Part shown: one piece after another, positions 1 through 5,953 of the stretch | Numbering within the stretch: the stretch's first letter is position 1 | Layout of the letters: each line of letters opens with the position of its first letter | Assembly (NCBI GenBank): GCA_013205415.1 | Contig: JABMMY010000358.1 | Span: 1 to 7,986, forward strand | Source of the DNA: Deltaproteobacteria bacterium | GTDB lineage: Bacteria; Bdellovibrionota; FAC87; UBA2466 | Direction of reading: 5' to 3' | DNA length: 7,986 bases | Notes under the pieces: model-generated | Database searches by the model: none | Told to the model about the DNA's origin: nothing | The model's input: only the letters and a program-made list of their open reading frames with translations | Translations under genes and position numbers: made by a program

Positions 1-1
1 A

Positions 2-79
2 GTGTTTTTAGGACGCATTTTCACCCAAATGACCCAGTTATATTATGTCTTGGGGTGCAGAAACCATAACTTGAAATGA
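2..79 (+). CDS. possible 3' end of a rightward gene cut by the window edge
   Basis: An open frame runs from the window edge to a TGA at 77-79 and would encode about 25 C-terminal residues, ending in the sequence GCRNHNLK. I do not recognise it. The other frames on both strands are also short or closed early, so this may equally be intergenic. A palindrome followed by a T run lies about 20 bp downstream, which would suit the end of a rightward transcript facing the leftward methyltransferase gene. Only sequence left of the window can decide. Confidence 0.2.
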   Translation: MFLGRIFTQMTQLYYVLGCRNHNLK

Positions 80-99
80 TTATGTCGGGCCCTTTCTAC

Positions 100-119
100 A
101 GATAGGCCTATCTCTTTTT
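100..119 (+). terminator. weak hairpin plus T-run, possible rightward terminator
   Basis: A perfect 14-base palindrome (AGATAGGCCTATCT, 100-113) is followed by CTTTTT. With a minimal loop the stem is only about 5 bp, so it is weak. The T run lies on the + strand, so it could only stop rightward transcription entering from the left edge. It overlaps the last codons of the leftward gene that ends at 108. Confidence 0.25.
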
Positions 120-839
120 ACCCTGTTTTACCGAGCTTCTGCCCGATTTTTTTCCAGATATCTGTTTGGCCTCGGCCTTACGACCTATAAATAAAGAGTG
201 CGAGGACCCGGAATCTTTATAAGCACGACTGCGCTCTAGTTGCACAGAAAACCCCACCTGGCCCATGAGCTTTTGAAAGGAGGGGTCGGCATTGGCAGAC
301 CACACAGCGAGACAACCTCCGTCCCTCAGAGCATCAAAGGCCTGCATGAGACCCGTTTTTTGATAGAGTCGCCGATTCCTATCGGTAGTGAGACTAGCGG
401 GCCCATTATCGACGTCTAAAAGAATAGCATCGAAGTGAGATTTTCGATCTCTAATGAGATCTGCCACGTCGCGCTGAACCACCTGCACTCTGGGATCGGC
501 TAGTGCCGTTCGGGAAAGATTAATTTCAGGATTCTTATTCCAATGAATCACAGCAGGTATGATCTCTGCGACCACCACCTTAGCGTCTTGGCGAAGATAA
601 GATAACGTTTTTTTTAAGGTAAATCCCAGCCCTAGTCCACCAATTAAAACCCGAGCCTTTTTTTTAAGGACCAATTTCTGGCAGGCAAGTTCGGCCAGTT
701 TTTCCTCGGAGGAGTGCTGACGAGTTGACATCAGATCTATCCCATTGATGCGCAGGGTGTAGTGACCATCATGTTCGTGCAATGAAATAGTTTTTCCCTC
801 GGGAGTTCGCACACTATCTAATAGAGTCCATTTTTTCAC
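108..839 (-). CDS. spermidine synthase-like SAM-dependent methyltransferase-fold protein
   Basis: The 243-aa product has a Rossmann-type nucleotide-binding domain of the spermidine/spermine synthase (SpeE-like) superfamily. Visible motifs are the glycine-rich loop GGLGLGF (67-73), an acidic residue at the end of strand 2 (VVVAEIIP, E92), RDVADL with D124, and FDAILLDVDNGPASL (136-150). The last replaces the aspartate-rich catalytic stretch of true aminopropyltransferases, so polyamine synthesis is doubtful. It is shorter than a full SpeE (about 280-300 aa) and keeps only a short N-terminal strand region. The last 25 or so residues are Lys/Ser/Arg-rich and probably disordered. The start is GTG at 839 with AAAGGG placed 6 nt upstream. 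It stands alone, divergent from the RNase H gene. The fold is well supported; substrate and reaction are unknown. It is probably cytoplasmic. Confidence 0.85.
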   Translation of the reverse strand: MKKWTLLDSVRTPEGKTISLHEHDGHYTLRINGIDLMSTRQHSSEEKLAELACQKLVLKKKARVLIGGLGLGFTLKKTLSYLRQDAKVVVAEIIPAVIHWNKNPEINLSRTALADPRVQVVQRDVADLIRDRKSHFDAILLDVDNGPASLTTDRNRRLYQKTGLMQAFDALRDGGCLAVWSANADPSFQKLMGQVGFSVQLERSRAYKDSGSSHSLFIGRKAEAKQISGKKSGRSSVKQGKKR

Positions 840-871
840 TTAGTGCCCTTTGCTAATGGGAGGTTATTTAA

Positions 872-899
872 AAAATAAGTTTTCAATATCATTTGCCAA
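872..899 (-). promoter_or_regulatory. candidate sigma70 promoter for the SpeE-like gene
   Basis: Reading leftward, TTGGCA (-35, 894-899) and TATTTT (-10, 872-877) are 16 nt apart and lie roughly 35 bp upstream of the GTG at 839. The match is 5/6 and 4/6 to consensus. It was found by eye in an AT-rich gap, so chance is possible. Confidence 0.35.
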
Positions 900-963
900 A
901 TTTCCCACGCTATAGTCAAGATATTCAGAGATGAGATCTGAAATAGAATCGATACCTTTGCTT

Positions 964-969
964 TATAAT
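964..969 (+). promoter_or_regulatory. consensus -10 box (TATAAT) upstream of the RNase H gene
   Basis: A perfect TATAAT lies at 964-969, followed by a Shine-Dalgarno AGGAGAG (977-983) and the ATG at 996, 12 nt beyond it. No good -35 element sits 16-18 nt upstream (941-946 reads AAATAG), so the promoter may be weak or activator-dependent. The leader would be only about 20 nt. Confidence 0.4.
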
Positions 970-995
970 CTAAACCAGGAGAGTGTGATCTTTGC

Positions 996-1535
996 ATGAA
1001 TGACTATTTTATTTTTTCTGATGCGAGCTTTGATCCTAACTCAGGTAGAGGTGTGGGGGCCACTTTAATAGTCACCAGCGATCTTTTGATGCAGAAGGAG
1101 GGGGCTCTCCATTTTGAAATCCAAACAAAGAGAATCGAAGGCGAAAATATTGCGCGCCTAGAATTTTTAAGTGCTATTGGTGCTTTAAAGGAATGGAAAT
1201 TAAAATTTCAAAATAGGGGCCACCTTGAAAAAACTGCTCCAGTTAAGATTACTTTAATTATCGATTGTAAGGCGATTGAAAATATTTTGCAGCGCCGTGA
1301 ACGATTGGAAAGAAATAATTTTTTCAGCAAAAAAACATCACAACCTCTGGCCAATGCCGATCTCTATCGAGAATTTTTTATTCTTTATGATGAACTTCTT
1401 CCAGAGATTGTTTGGGTAAAGGGCCACTCCGCTAGGCAATCTAGAGATCGTTGGCAAGAGGTGTTCTCACTCGTCGATAAGATGGCTAGAAAAAGGTTGC
1501 GAGAGATTTGCGCCGAAAAAGATCCCTTAGGTTAA
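996..1535 (+). CDS. RNase H-like nuclease (RNase HI fold, variant)
   Basis: The 179-aa product carries the RNase HI pattern: FSDAS with D9 on the first strand, ARLEFLSAI with E56, TLIIDCKAI with D90, WVKGHS with H144, and VDKMA with D161. These match the D-E-D-H-D active-site set of RNase HI, which cleaves RNA in RNA/DNA hybrids. Two departures from E. coli RNase HI are visible. The gap between the active-site His and last Asp is 17 residues instead of 10. The segment after D90 (about 97-120, RRERLERNNF and following) is long and charged and resembles a modified handle region. All catalytic residues are kept, so activity is likely. Its preferred substrate is unknown, and a separate RNase HII is encoded at 7052. 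The start ATG follows AGGAGAG at 977-983. The 3' end overlaps the convergent ZIP gene by 9 bp. Confidence 0.8.
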   Translation: MNDYFIFSDASFDPNSGRGVGATLIVTSDLLMQKEGALHFEIQTKRIEGENIARLEFLSAIGALKEWKLKFQNRGHLEKTAPVKITLIIDCKAIENILQRRERLERNNFFSKKTSQPLANADLYREFFILYDELLPEIVWVKGHSARQSRDRWQEVFSLVDKMARKRLREICAEKDPLG

Positions 1536-2255
1536 AAAGTAACCACTTAAGACACTTATTACAATACCTAATAAAAAGGAGAGTAGTCGTTTTAGTTTTT
1601 CGCCATCGGTGCGATGAATTTCAGGAAGCAGATCGCAGGCACCGATGTAGAGAAAAGTTCCTGCTGAGAGAGAAAGTAAGGTTCCTGCAGTCTGAGTATA
1701 GTTTTCAGATGTTAATATCCAGTAGGCTAATAAAATACCTAAGGGGCCGGAGAGAGCCACACCTAATACAAAACCTAAAATTTGTTTGGGAGTTTTGCCT
1801 GCCATCTTTAAAATTGAGGTAAGAGCAATGCCTGCTGGGGCTTTATGTGACACAATCGCAATCAGCACCAGAGGTCCTAGATGGGCCACCATTTCACTAG
1901 AGGCTAGAGCAAACCCTTCAATCAGTCCATGAACCGTTAAACCCACAAAGGCAGCGATGCCTACGGTATGATAATGGCAACCATGCTCTTCACAGGCATG
2001 GACCATAATAAAACGTTCTAGAAATAATAAAATACAAAACCCTGTTAACAGCCAAATGCCTGCAGAGTTAGGGATAAGTTTAAAGGCCTCTGGGATCATA
2101 TGCAAAAATGCCATCGATAGTAACAGGCCGGCACCAAAGCTAATAAAAAGTTTTAGGTGCTTTTCATTTTTGGCACCTATTAGCATTGGAAAAATGCCAC
2201 CTGTTAAAGCGGCGGTAAAAATAAGAAGTGCATAGATAGGTAGAGTTAACATCAT
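1527..2255 (-). CDS. ZIP-family divalent metal transporter
   Basis: This 242-aa integral inner-membrane protein has about eight hydrophobic segments. The ZIP signature is clear. HGLIEGFALA (109-118) in the fourth segment gives the His and Glu metal ligands, and SHKAPAGIAL (136-145) in the fifth gives another His, with Lys and Ala where many ZIPs have Glu (HEIPEG). SAGTFLYIGACDLLPE (197-212) matches the conserved late ZIP helix. A Cys/His-rich hydrophilic loop (H86, C88, H91, C93, H94, H96) may bind or sense metal. ZIP proteins import Zn, Fe or Mn into the cytoplasm; specificity cannot be read here. The ATG at 2255 overlaps the TGA of the upstream M48-like gene (ATGA), implying translational coupling in one operon. 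A second ATG follows directly at 2252. Confidence 0.88.
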   Translation of the reverse strand: MMLTLPIYALLIFTAALTGGIFPMLIGAKNEKHLKLFISFGAGLLLSMAFLHMIPEAFKLIPNSAGIWLLTGFCILLFLERFIMVHACEEHGCHYHTVGIAAFVGLTVHGLIEGFALASSEMVAHLGPLVLIAIVSHKAPAGIALTSILKMAGKTPKQILGFVLGVALSGPLGILLAYWILTSENYTQTAGTLLSLSAGTFLYIGACDLLPEIHRTDGEKLKRLLSFLLGIVISVLSGYFLT

Positions 2256-3049
2256 GAGACGGTCACCAATCGATTTAAGTAGGCTAAGCGTTTAGCCTTA
2301 TAGGTTTCAGAAAAAAGTAATTGAGATAGAGGGTCTGCCGGTGTGGTGGCTGTTAAAAAAAGGGGGCTCGTACCAAAGGGAACGCGACAGGCTATTCTAG
2401 GTAACATGGCCTCTAAAAGACGATAACTCTCAGAAAGATCCTTGGGTAATCGTGTTAAGTTTATCGATTTTAAATCTAGATTTACCGAACGACGAATGTT
2501 GAGCAATAAATATTGAGGTATTAAAGCGAGAGGTAAAATTACCATTTGTCGCAGTACCCATTGTAGAGAATAAAAATGGTTTCGATGAGAGGATTTCCTA
2601 TCATTTGAGGAGAAAGAAAATGGCTCAAGGACGGCTAAAAATCTTGAAAACCAGGTGACTAATAAAGTATCTCCATACCCAATAGCACATAAGGCTCTTC
2701 CAATCAGTGCCGTTAGCTCGGCACGTGAAAGAGTTTTTAAAAGCCCTTCGGTAACGATAAGGGTACTGCGATTTTTATTTAGACCAAAGGCCCCAATATT
2801 TAGCGCAGGGGTTCGAAGAATGGTCACCTTCGGAGGGGTCAGTCCTAATCTACGGCTAAACTCCTTCACCGCATGATGAATCTCTGGCGATTCTCCCACG
2901 GAAAGGGGTTCTAAATTCAGTTTTTTTGATATTTTTTGGGTCGAGCCGAAGAAAAGAAAGGAAAGAAAACAGACCGAAAGAAGACAGCCAAAACTCAGCC
3001 CTGCATAGCGGCCCAAAATAGTGACCGGTAAGGTAAACAGAACCATCAC
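2252..3049 (-). CDS. M48/HtpX-like membrane protein lacking the zinc-protease motif
   Basis: The 265-aa product aligns with HtpX-type M48 proteases: an N-terminal hydrophobic region (1-36), a segment like HtpX up to the active site (ALNIGAFGLNKN at 82-93, STLIVTEGLLKTLSRAELTALI at 95-116), a second hydrophobic stretch (about 166-185), and the post-helix RRSVNLDLKSINLTRLP (186-202). Where M48 enzymes have HExxH, this protein reads RALCA: R118, A119 and A122 replace His, Glu and His. The third ligand Glu (RExxAD in HtpX) is S188, although the Asp of that motif remains (D192). It therefore should not bind zinc or cleave peptides by the family mechanism; this is a pseudoenzyme, not a frameshifted gene. 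It is coupled to the ZIP transporter gene. The GTG here (ATG next codon) has no good ribosome site; translation may begin at CTG 3100, which completes the first membrane helix. Confidence 0.75.
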   Translation of the reverse strand: MMVLFTLPVTILGRYAGLSFGCLLSVCFLSFLFFGSTQKISKKLNLEPLSVGESPEIHHAVKEFSRRLGLTPPKVTILRTPALNIGAFGLNKNRSTLIVTEGLLKTLSRAELTALIGRALCAIGYGDTLLVTWFSRFLAVLEPFSFSSNDRKSSHRNHFYSLQWVLRQMVILPLALIPQYLLLNIRRSVNLDLKSINLTRLPKDLSESYRLLEAMLPRIACRVPFGTSPLFLTATTPADPLSQLLFSETYKAKRLAYLNRLVTVS

Positions 3050-3105
3050 ATAAAGTGCAAAGAGTCCGAATAGTAAATATCTATTTGCCGGAAGTTTCAG
3101 TGGAG

Positions 3106-3112
3106 CCCTTTC
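3106..3112 (-). promoter_or_regulatory. Shine-Dalgarno pointing to a CTG start at 3100 for the M48-like gene
   Basis: Reading leftward, GAAAGGG (3106-3112) is followed by 5 nt and then CTG (3098-3100), which is in frame with the M48-like gene and downstream of an in-frame TAG (3119-3121). Starting there adds 17 residues (including NRYLLFGLFALY) that extend the first hydrophobic helix as in HtpX. CTG starts are rare, so this is a proposal. Confidence 0.4.
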
Positions 3113-3133
3113 TTTTGACTAGATCACATTAAG

Positions 3134-3161
3134 AGTTTACCCTAATCTAGGCTTTTGTCGA
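3134..3161 (-). promoter_or_regulatory. candidate promoter for the M48-like/ZIP operon
   Basis: Reading leftward, TCGACA (-35, 3156-3161) and TAAACT (-10, 3134-3139) are 16 nt apart, with predicted initiation near 3127. That leaves about 27 nt before the proposed CTG start and about 78 nt before the GTG. Matches are 5/6 and 4/6; found by eye. Confidence 0.35.
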
Positions 3162-3237
3162 AGATAGGACTTAACATTATGAGGTTCAACTGAGCAATAG
3201 TAATGGAAAACTAAATTCCTAAGAGAAAAGGTTCTGA

Positions 3238-3636
3238 ATGTTAATTAATTTAAATGCCGATTTGACCCCTATAAAATTTACGGCAGCTACTATTACAAAA
3301 GATAAGGTTGAACTCTTTAAATCTGCGGTAAGATTGCAATATACTGAGGGTATCCCACCCACCTATGCGACTACCTTTAGAAAAGGTGAGTTTGCATTCT
3401 TAGATCGCTTTCATGTGAATTTAAAAAATCTTCTTCATACCGATCAACAGTATGAATATATTAGCCCCTTTTGTTTGGACGATATTCCGGAGGTAACCAC
3501 GGAATTTGTTTCAACCAAGGAACGTCGAGGGATGGTCTTCGTCTCCATTAAATCTCAGGTTAAGGTGAAGGACCAAGTTCGCGTGTATTTCACCTCCTCC
3601 TTTGTACTACGAGAAACGAAAAAAGGTACCGAATGA
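3238..3636 (+). CDS. HadA-like FAS1-type dehydratase half (hotdog fold)
   Basis: The 132-aa product resembles the N-terminal MaoC-type (FAS1-like) dehydratase domain found in HadA/HadC of mycobacteria and in related two-subunit (R)-hydratases. The recognisable parts are the helix-loop IPPTYATTF (39-47), LLHTDQQYEYISPF (65-78), which corresponds to the LLHxEQxFEY signature of the family, and a C-terminal beta region (VSTKERRGMVFVSIKSQV, 91-108). This half normally lacks the catalytic Asp/His and shapes the acyl-chain tunnel, while its partner supplies catalysis; no hydratase-2 motif is seen here, as expected. The start ATG has AAAAGG (3226-3231) 6 nt upstream. Its stop overlaps the next gene's start (ATGA), consistent with a 1:1 heterodimer. 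Pathway is not evident; acyl-CoA or acyl-ACP beta-hydroxy dehydration is inferred. Confidence 0.72.
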   Translation: MLINLNADLTPIKFTAATITKDKVELFKSAVRLQYTEGIPPTYATTFRKGEFAFLDRFHVNLKNLLHTDQQYEYISPFCLDDIPEVTTEFVSTKERRGMVFVSIKSQVKVKDQVRVYFTSSFVLRETKKGTE

Positions 3637-4034
3637 GTTTTGAATTAAATCAAATGTTAGAGTCCTTAGTGAAGCCTGCTGTGACTAAGGAGCAGCTGAA
3701 AGAGTATGCACTCGCTTCTGGAGACAATAATCCCATTCATCTCAATGATGGGTTTGCTGCAGAGGCAGGTTTTCCCTCTGTGATTGTTCATGGAATGCTA
3801 TCGATGGGATTTTTAGGGGATTGTTTAAATCTTAATTTTCCGCCCGATAAATTTGAATTGAAACTATTTAATACACGCTTCAAAAAGGTAACATTTCCGG
3901 GAGATGTCATCACCTCTAAAGGAAAGATAAGATCATTGAATGCCGATGGATCGCTTACCGTATCTCTGTGGACTGAGAATCAGGCGGGTGAGCATACTTT
4001 AGAAGGTGACGCGCAGATTGTATTTCGCTCGTAG
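3633..4034 (+). CDS. MaoC-like (R)-hydratase/dehydratase, HadB-like catalytic half
   Basis: The 133-aa product has the complete hydratase-2 motif ASGDNNPIHLND (28-39), with D31 and H36 as the expected catalytic pair, followed by AGFPSVIVHGMLSMGFLGD (45-63), the classic GFxxxIxHGM stretch of MaoC/PhaJ/HadB proteins. The length is that of a single hotdog domain. Members reversibly hydrate trans-2-enoyl thioesters to (R)-3-hydroxyacyl thioesters, serving fatty-acid elongation or polyester metabolism. The start ATG overlaps the upstream TGA, with AAGG 6 nt upstream, so it is probably made together with the HadA-like half as a heterodimer. No other lipid gene is visible nearby, so the pathway is unknown. 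It ends in TAG. Confidence 0.85.
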   Translation: MSFELNQMLESLVKPAVTKEQLKEYALASGDNNPIHLNDGFAAEAGFPSVIVHGMLSMGFLGDCLNLNFPPDKFELKLFNTRFKKVTFPGDVITSKGKIRSLNADGSLTVSLWTENQAGEHTLEGDAQIVFRS

Positions 4035-4098
4035 TTTTTTCTACCCATGAGAATTTGCTAAAAATAATTGGGCATGCTATCCCCACTTAGGGAAAAAC

Positions 4099-4293
4099 AT
4101 GAAGCCAATTCAGAAATATCGTCATTTAAAACTTGTCACTGCGTCTCTAGAGACCCTTAGTGAAGGCCCTATTACTAGGCTGGATCTGTGGTATCGCTAC
4201 CAGCCTGTGAACTATAAAAGAATGATTAGCACCTTTTGCACCAAAATAGTTTTATTAAGAGCCTTAATCTATTTAGGCTTTCAGTGGAAATAG
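4099..4293 (+). CDS. hypothetical 64-aa protein
   Basis: I do not recognise this small ORF. It would encode a basic, Leu/Tyr-rich peptide (start MKPIQKYRHLKLV) without a clear signal peptide; a mildly hydrophobic stretch occurs near residues 47-61 (TKIVLLRALIYLGF), too short to be a convincing membrane span. AGGG lies 6 nt before the ATG, in favour of translation. Against it, no good promoter was found, there is no family resemblance, and the ORF contains inverted repeats (4143-4154, 4177-4206, 4260-4279). It ends 14 bp from the convergent purN stop. It could be a real small gene, a gene remnant or spacer. Confidence 0.35.
   Translation: MKPIQKYRHLKLVTASLETLSEGPITRLDLWYRYQPVNYKRMISTFCTKIVLLRALIYLGFQWK
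4177..4206. repeat. inverted repeat, possible RNA hairpin
   Basis: AGGCTGG (4177-4183) pairs exactly with CCAGCCT (4200-4206) around a 16-nt loop; an alternative inner hairpin TGGTA-TCGC-TACCA uses part of the same right arm. A perfect 12-base palindrome GTCTCTAGAGAC lies nearby at 4143-4154. No T run follows on either strand, so it is not an obvious terminator. It lies inside the doubtful 64-aa ORF. Confidence 0.4.
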
Positions 4294-4307
4294 GGATGAA
4301 AATAGTT

Positions 4308-4910
4308 CTAGTGTTTTAGTGAGTGAAGTAATAATTGGACTGCAGCAATATAGGTGGCATGTTCTAAGGGTAGTAAGCGTTCACTCAAAGTCGCTTCAGT
4401 ATCCCCCTCTAAAATTTTAAGTTTAGCCTGAAGGATCATGGCTCCCTCATCTAGCCCCTCGGTCACCCAATGCACAGTGCATCCTGTGACCTTTTCTCCC
4501 TTTTCTAGAGCCTGTCTCTGAGCATGAAGTCCGGGAAATTTAGGAAGCAGAGAAGGGTGGATATTAATAATCTTATTCGGAAAATGGGCAATCACCTCTT
4601 TCCCTAGCACTAGTAAATAACCGGCTAATAAAATAAGATCGGGTTGGAGGGATGCTATCGTCGTAATTAATACCTTTTCATATTCGGTTCGTTGAAATAT
4701 TCCATTGAGACTAAAATTTTTTGAGTCGATAAGATGTGTCGGAATATTTCTTTGCTCGGCCTCTTTAAGGACTAGGGCCCCCTTTTTATTAGAGACCACA
4801 CCCACTATCTTTGCGTTCGTAAGGGTATGATTTGAAATGGCATCGCTAAGGGCACAAAAATTGGATCCCCTTCCCGAGGCTAAAACAATAATTCGGGTGT
4901 CTACTGCCAT
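4308..4910 (-). CDS. purN: phosphoribosylglycinamide formyltransferase (GART)
   Basis: PurN transfers a formyl group from 10-formyltetrahydrofolate to glycinamide ribonucleotide, the third step of de novo purine synthesis, in the cytoplasm. The 200-aa product shows the phosphate-binding loop ASGRGSNF (11-18), the folate-binding stretch LLAGYLLVL (94-102), the catalytic INIHPSLLPKFPG (115-127) with N116 and H118, and HWVTEGLDEGAMI (147-159) with D154. The three catalytic residues keep the exact spacing of E. coli N106/H108/D144. The start is ATG 4910, followed by MAVDTRIIVLASG, as in the family. An open frame continues to 5057, but that part is antiparallel filler inside purM. The start overlaps the purM stop by 10 bp, so translation is likely coupled; no separate Shine-Dalgarno is seen. 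It is last in kal-purM-purN. Confidence 0.96.
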   Translation of the reverse strand: MAVDTRIIVLASGRGSNFCALSDAISNHTLTNAKIVGVVSNKKGALVLKEAEQRNIPTHLIDSKNFSLNGIFQRTEYEKVLITTIASLQPDLILLAGYLLVLGKEVIAHFPNKIINIHPSLLPKFPGLHAQRQALEKGEKVTGCTVHWVTEGLDEGAMILQAKLKILEGDTEATLSERLLPLEHATYIAAVQLLLHSLKH

Positions 4911-5953
4911 AGGATTAGAGGGTCCGATTTTTCTGAACCGCTGGACGAGTTTTCTACAGAGCCCATGACATGGCCTTTGAGTCCCCCTTTTGCTAGTGAG
5001 GTTAACAAAGTTTCTGCATAGCTGGGATCGCAGGCCGCAATCATTCCCGTTCCGCAATTAAAGGTTTCAAGCATTTGCTCTGTAGAAAGGGCAGCACTAT
5101 TTTGAATCCATTTAAAAAGTTCCGAAAATTTAAGGGTATCTAACTTAAGATGGGCCTCAGATCCTGCAGGAAGAATTCTGGGCAGGTTTCCCGTGATTCC
5201 CCCTCCTGTGATGTGGGCTAGTCCTGTCAGATTAGTTAAATGGATCTTTAAAGCCTTAACATAGATCAAGGTGGGACTTAAAAGTTCCTCGGCCCAGGTT
5301 TTTTCTGAAAAGGAGGTTTTAGATTCGGGATTAAGTTTCTCCTTTTCGACAAGCTTTCTGATCAGCGAATACCCATTGGAATGAAGCCCACTAGACTCGA
5401 TAGCTATTAAACAATCCTTTACCTTCACACGCGATTCACCAAGAACATTTTTTCTATCGACGAGACCCACACTAAACCCTGCAAGGTCAAAATCTTTTTC
5501 TAGATAAAGTCCTGGCATCTCGGCCGTTTCTCCTCCCGATAAAGAACATTCCGCCATTTCGCAACCTAGCTGAATGCTTTTTAATAGTGTCAGAAGTTGA
5601 AATTTTTCTAATTTTCCACAGGCGTAGTAATCTAAAAACACTAAAGGAACCGCACCTACGCAAAGAAGATCATTTACATTCATTGCAACAAGATCCTCTC
5701 CCAGTCGGTCGATATGGTTCCAGTCTAGGGCAAGTTTTCCTTTGGTGCCGACCCCATCGCAACAGGAAACTAAAAGGGGATCTTCTAATAGGTTGAGCGT
5801 TTCTTTTAAAGAAAAACAGGAGGCATAGGGCCCAATGCCAGAAAGAAGCCTAGCATCTTTGGGACGCGATTTTAAAAAGAGAGAGAAACTATCTAGAATG
5901 TGTTCCGCCTGGTCGGTATTCACTCCACTATTTTTATAGGTAATAGAGTTCAT
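4901..5953 (-). CDS. purM: phosphoribosylformylglycinamidine cyclo-ligase (AIR synthetase)
   Basis: PurM closes formylglycinamidine ribonucleotide to aminoimidazole ribonucleotide using ATP, the fifth step of purine synthesis. The 350-aa product is the usual length (E. coli about 345) and follows the family from end to end: SYKxxGV-like ITYKNSGVNTD (4-14), GIGPYASCF (39-47), CDGVGTKGKLA (65-75), GEDLVAMNVNDLL (85-97), LDYYACGKL (107-115), SLSGGETAEMPGLY (137-150), a SSGLHSNGYSL block, TGGGITGNLPRILP, and a C-terminal FNCGTGMI. All the glycine-rich ATP-binding segments are intact. ATG 5953 overlaps the kal TGA (ATGA); a weak purine-rich site precedes it. The 3' end overlaps purN. Location beside purN is common, but an upstream kal is not. 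Confidence 0.97.
   Translation of the reverse strand: MNSITYKNSGVNTDQAEHILDSFSLFLKSRPKDARLLSGIGPYASCFSLKETLNLLEDPLLVSCCDGVGTKGKLALDWNHIDRLGEDLVAMNVNDLLCVGAVPLVFLDYYACGKLEKFQLLTLLKSIQLGCEMAECSLSGGETAEMPGLYLEKDFDLAGFSVGLVDRKNVLGESRVKVKDCLIAIESSGLHSNGYSLIRKLVEKEKLNPESKTSFSEKTWAEELLSPTLIYVKALKIHLTNLTGLAHITGGGITGNLPRILPAGSEAHLKLDTLKFSELFKWIQNSAALSTEQMLETFNCGTGMIAACDPSYAETLLTSLAKGGLKGHVMGSVENSSSGSEKSDPLILWQ

Noticed and set aside
108..839. Genuine spermidine synthase (speE)
   Set aside because: The product is short and lacks the usual aspartate-rich aminopropyltransferase active-site stretch, so I name only the fold.
1508..1822. Open frame on the + strand, 104 aa
   Set aside because: It is antisense to the well-supported ZIP gene, with Arg-rich content typical of a shadow frame.
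2655..2876. Open frame on the + strand, 73 aa
   Set aside because: It is antisense within the M48-like gene; no motif or ribosome site.
2252..3049. M48-like gene as a broken pseudogene
   Set aside because: There is no frameshift or premature stop, the family alignment continues on both sides of the altered motif, and it is coupled to the next gene; a pseudoenzyme is the better reading.
4035..4307. tRNA, riboswitch or CRISPR repeats
   Set aside because: The inverted repeats do not form a cloverleaf, there are no regularly spaced direct repeats, and no known riboswitch core was recognisable.
4911..5057. Upstream in-frame extension of purN (49 residues)
   Set aside because: It lies wholly within purM, is Cys/Arg-rich and unlike any PurN N-terminus; the family start MxxxIxVLxSGxGSN begins at ATG 4910.
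5587..5796. Open frame on the + strand, 69 aa
   Set aside because: It is antisense within purM, which is intact and clearly coding.
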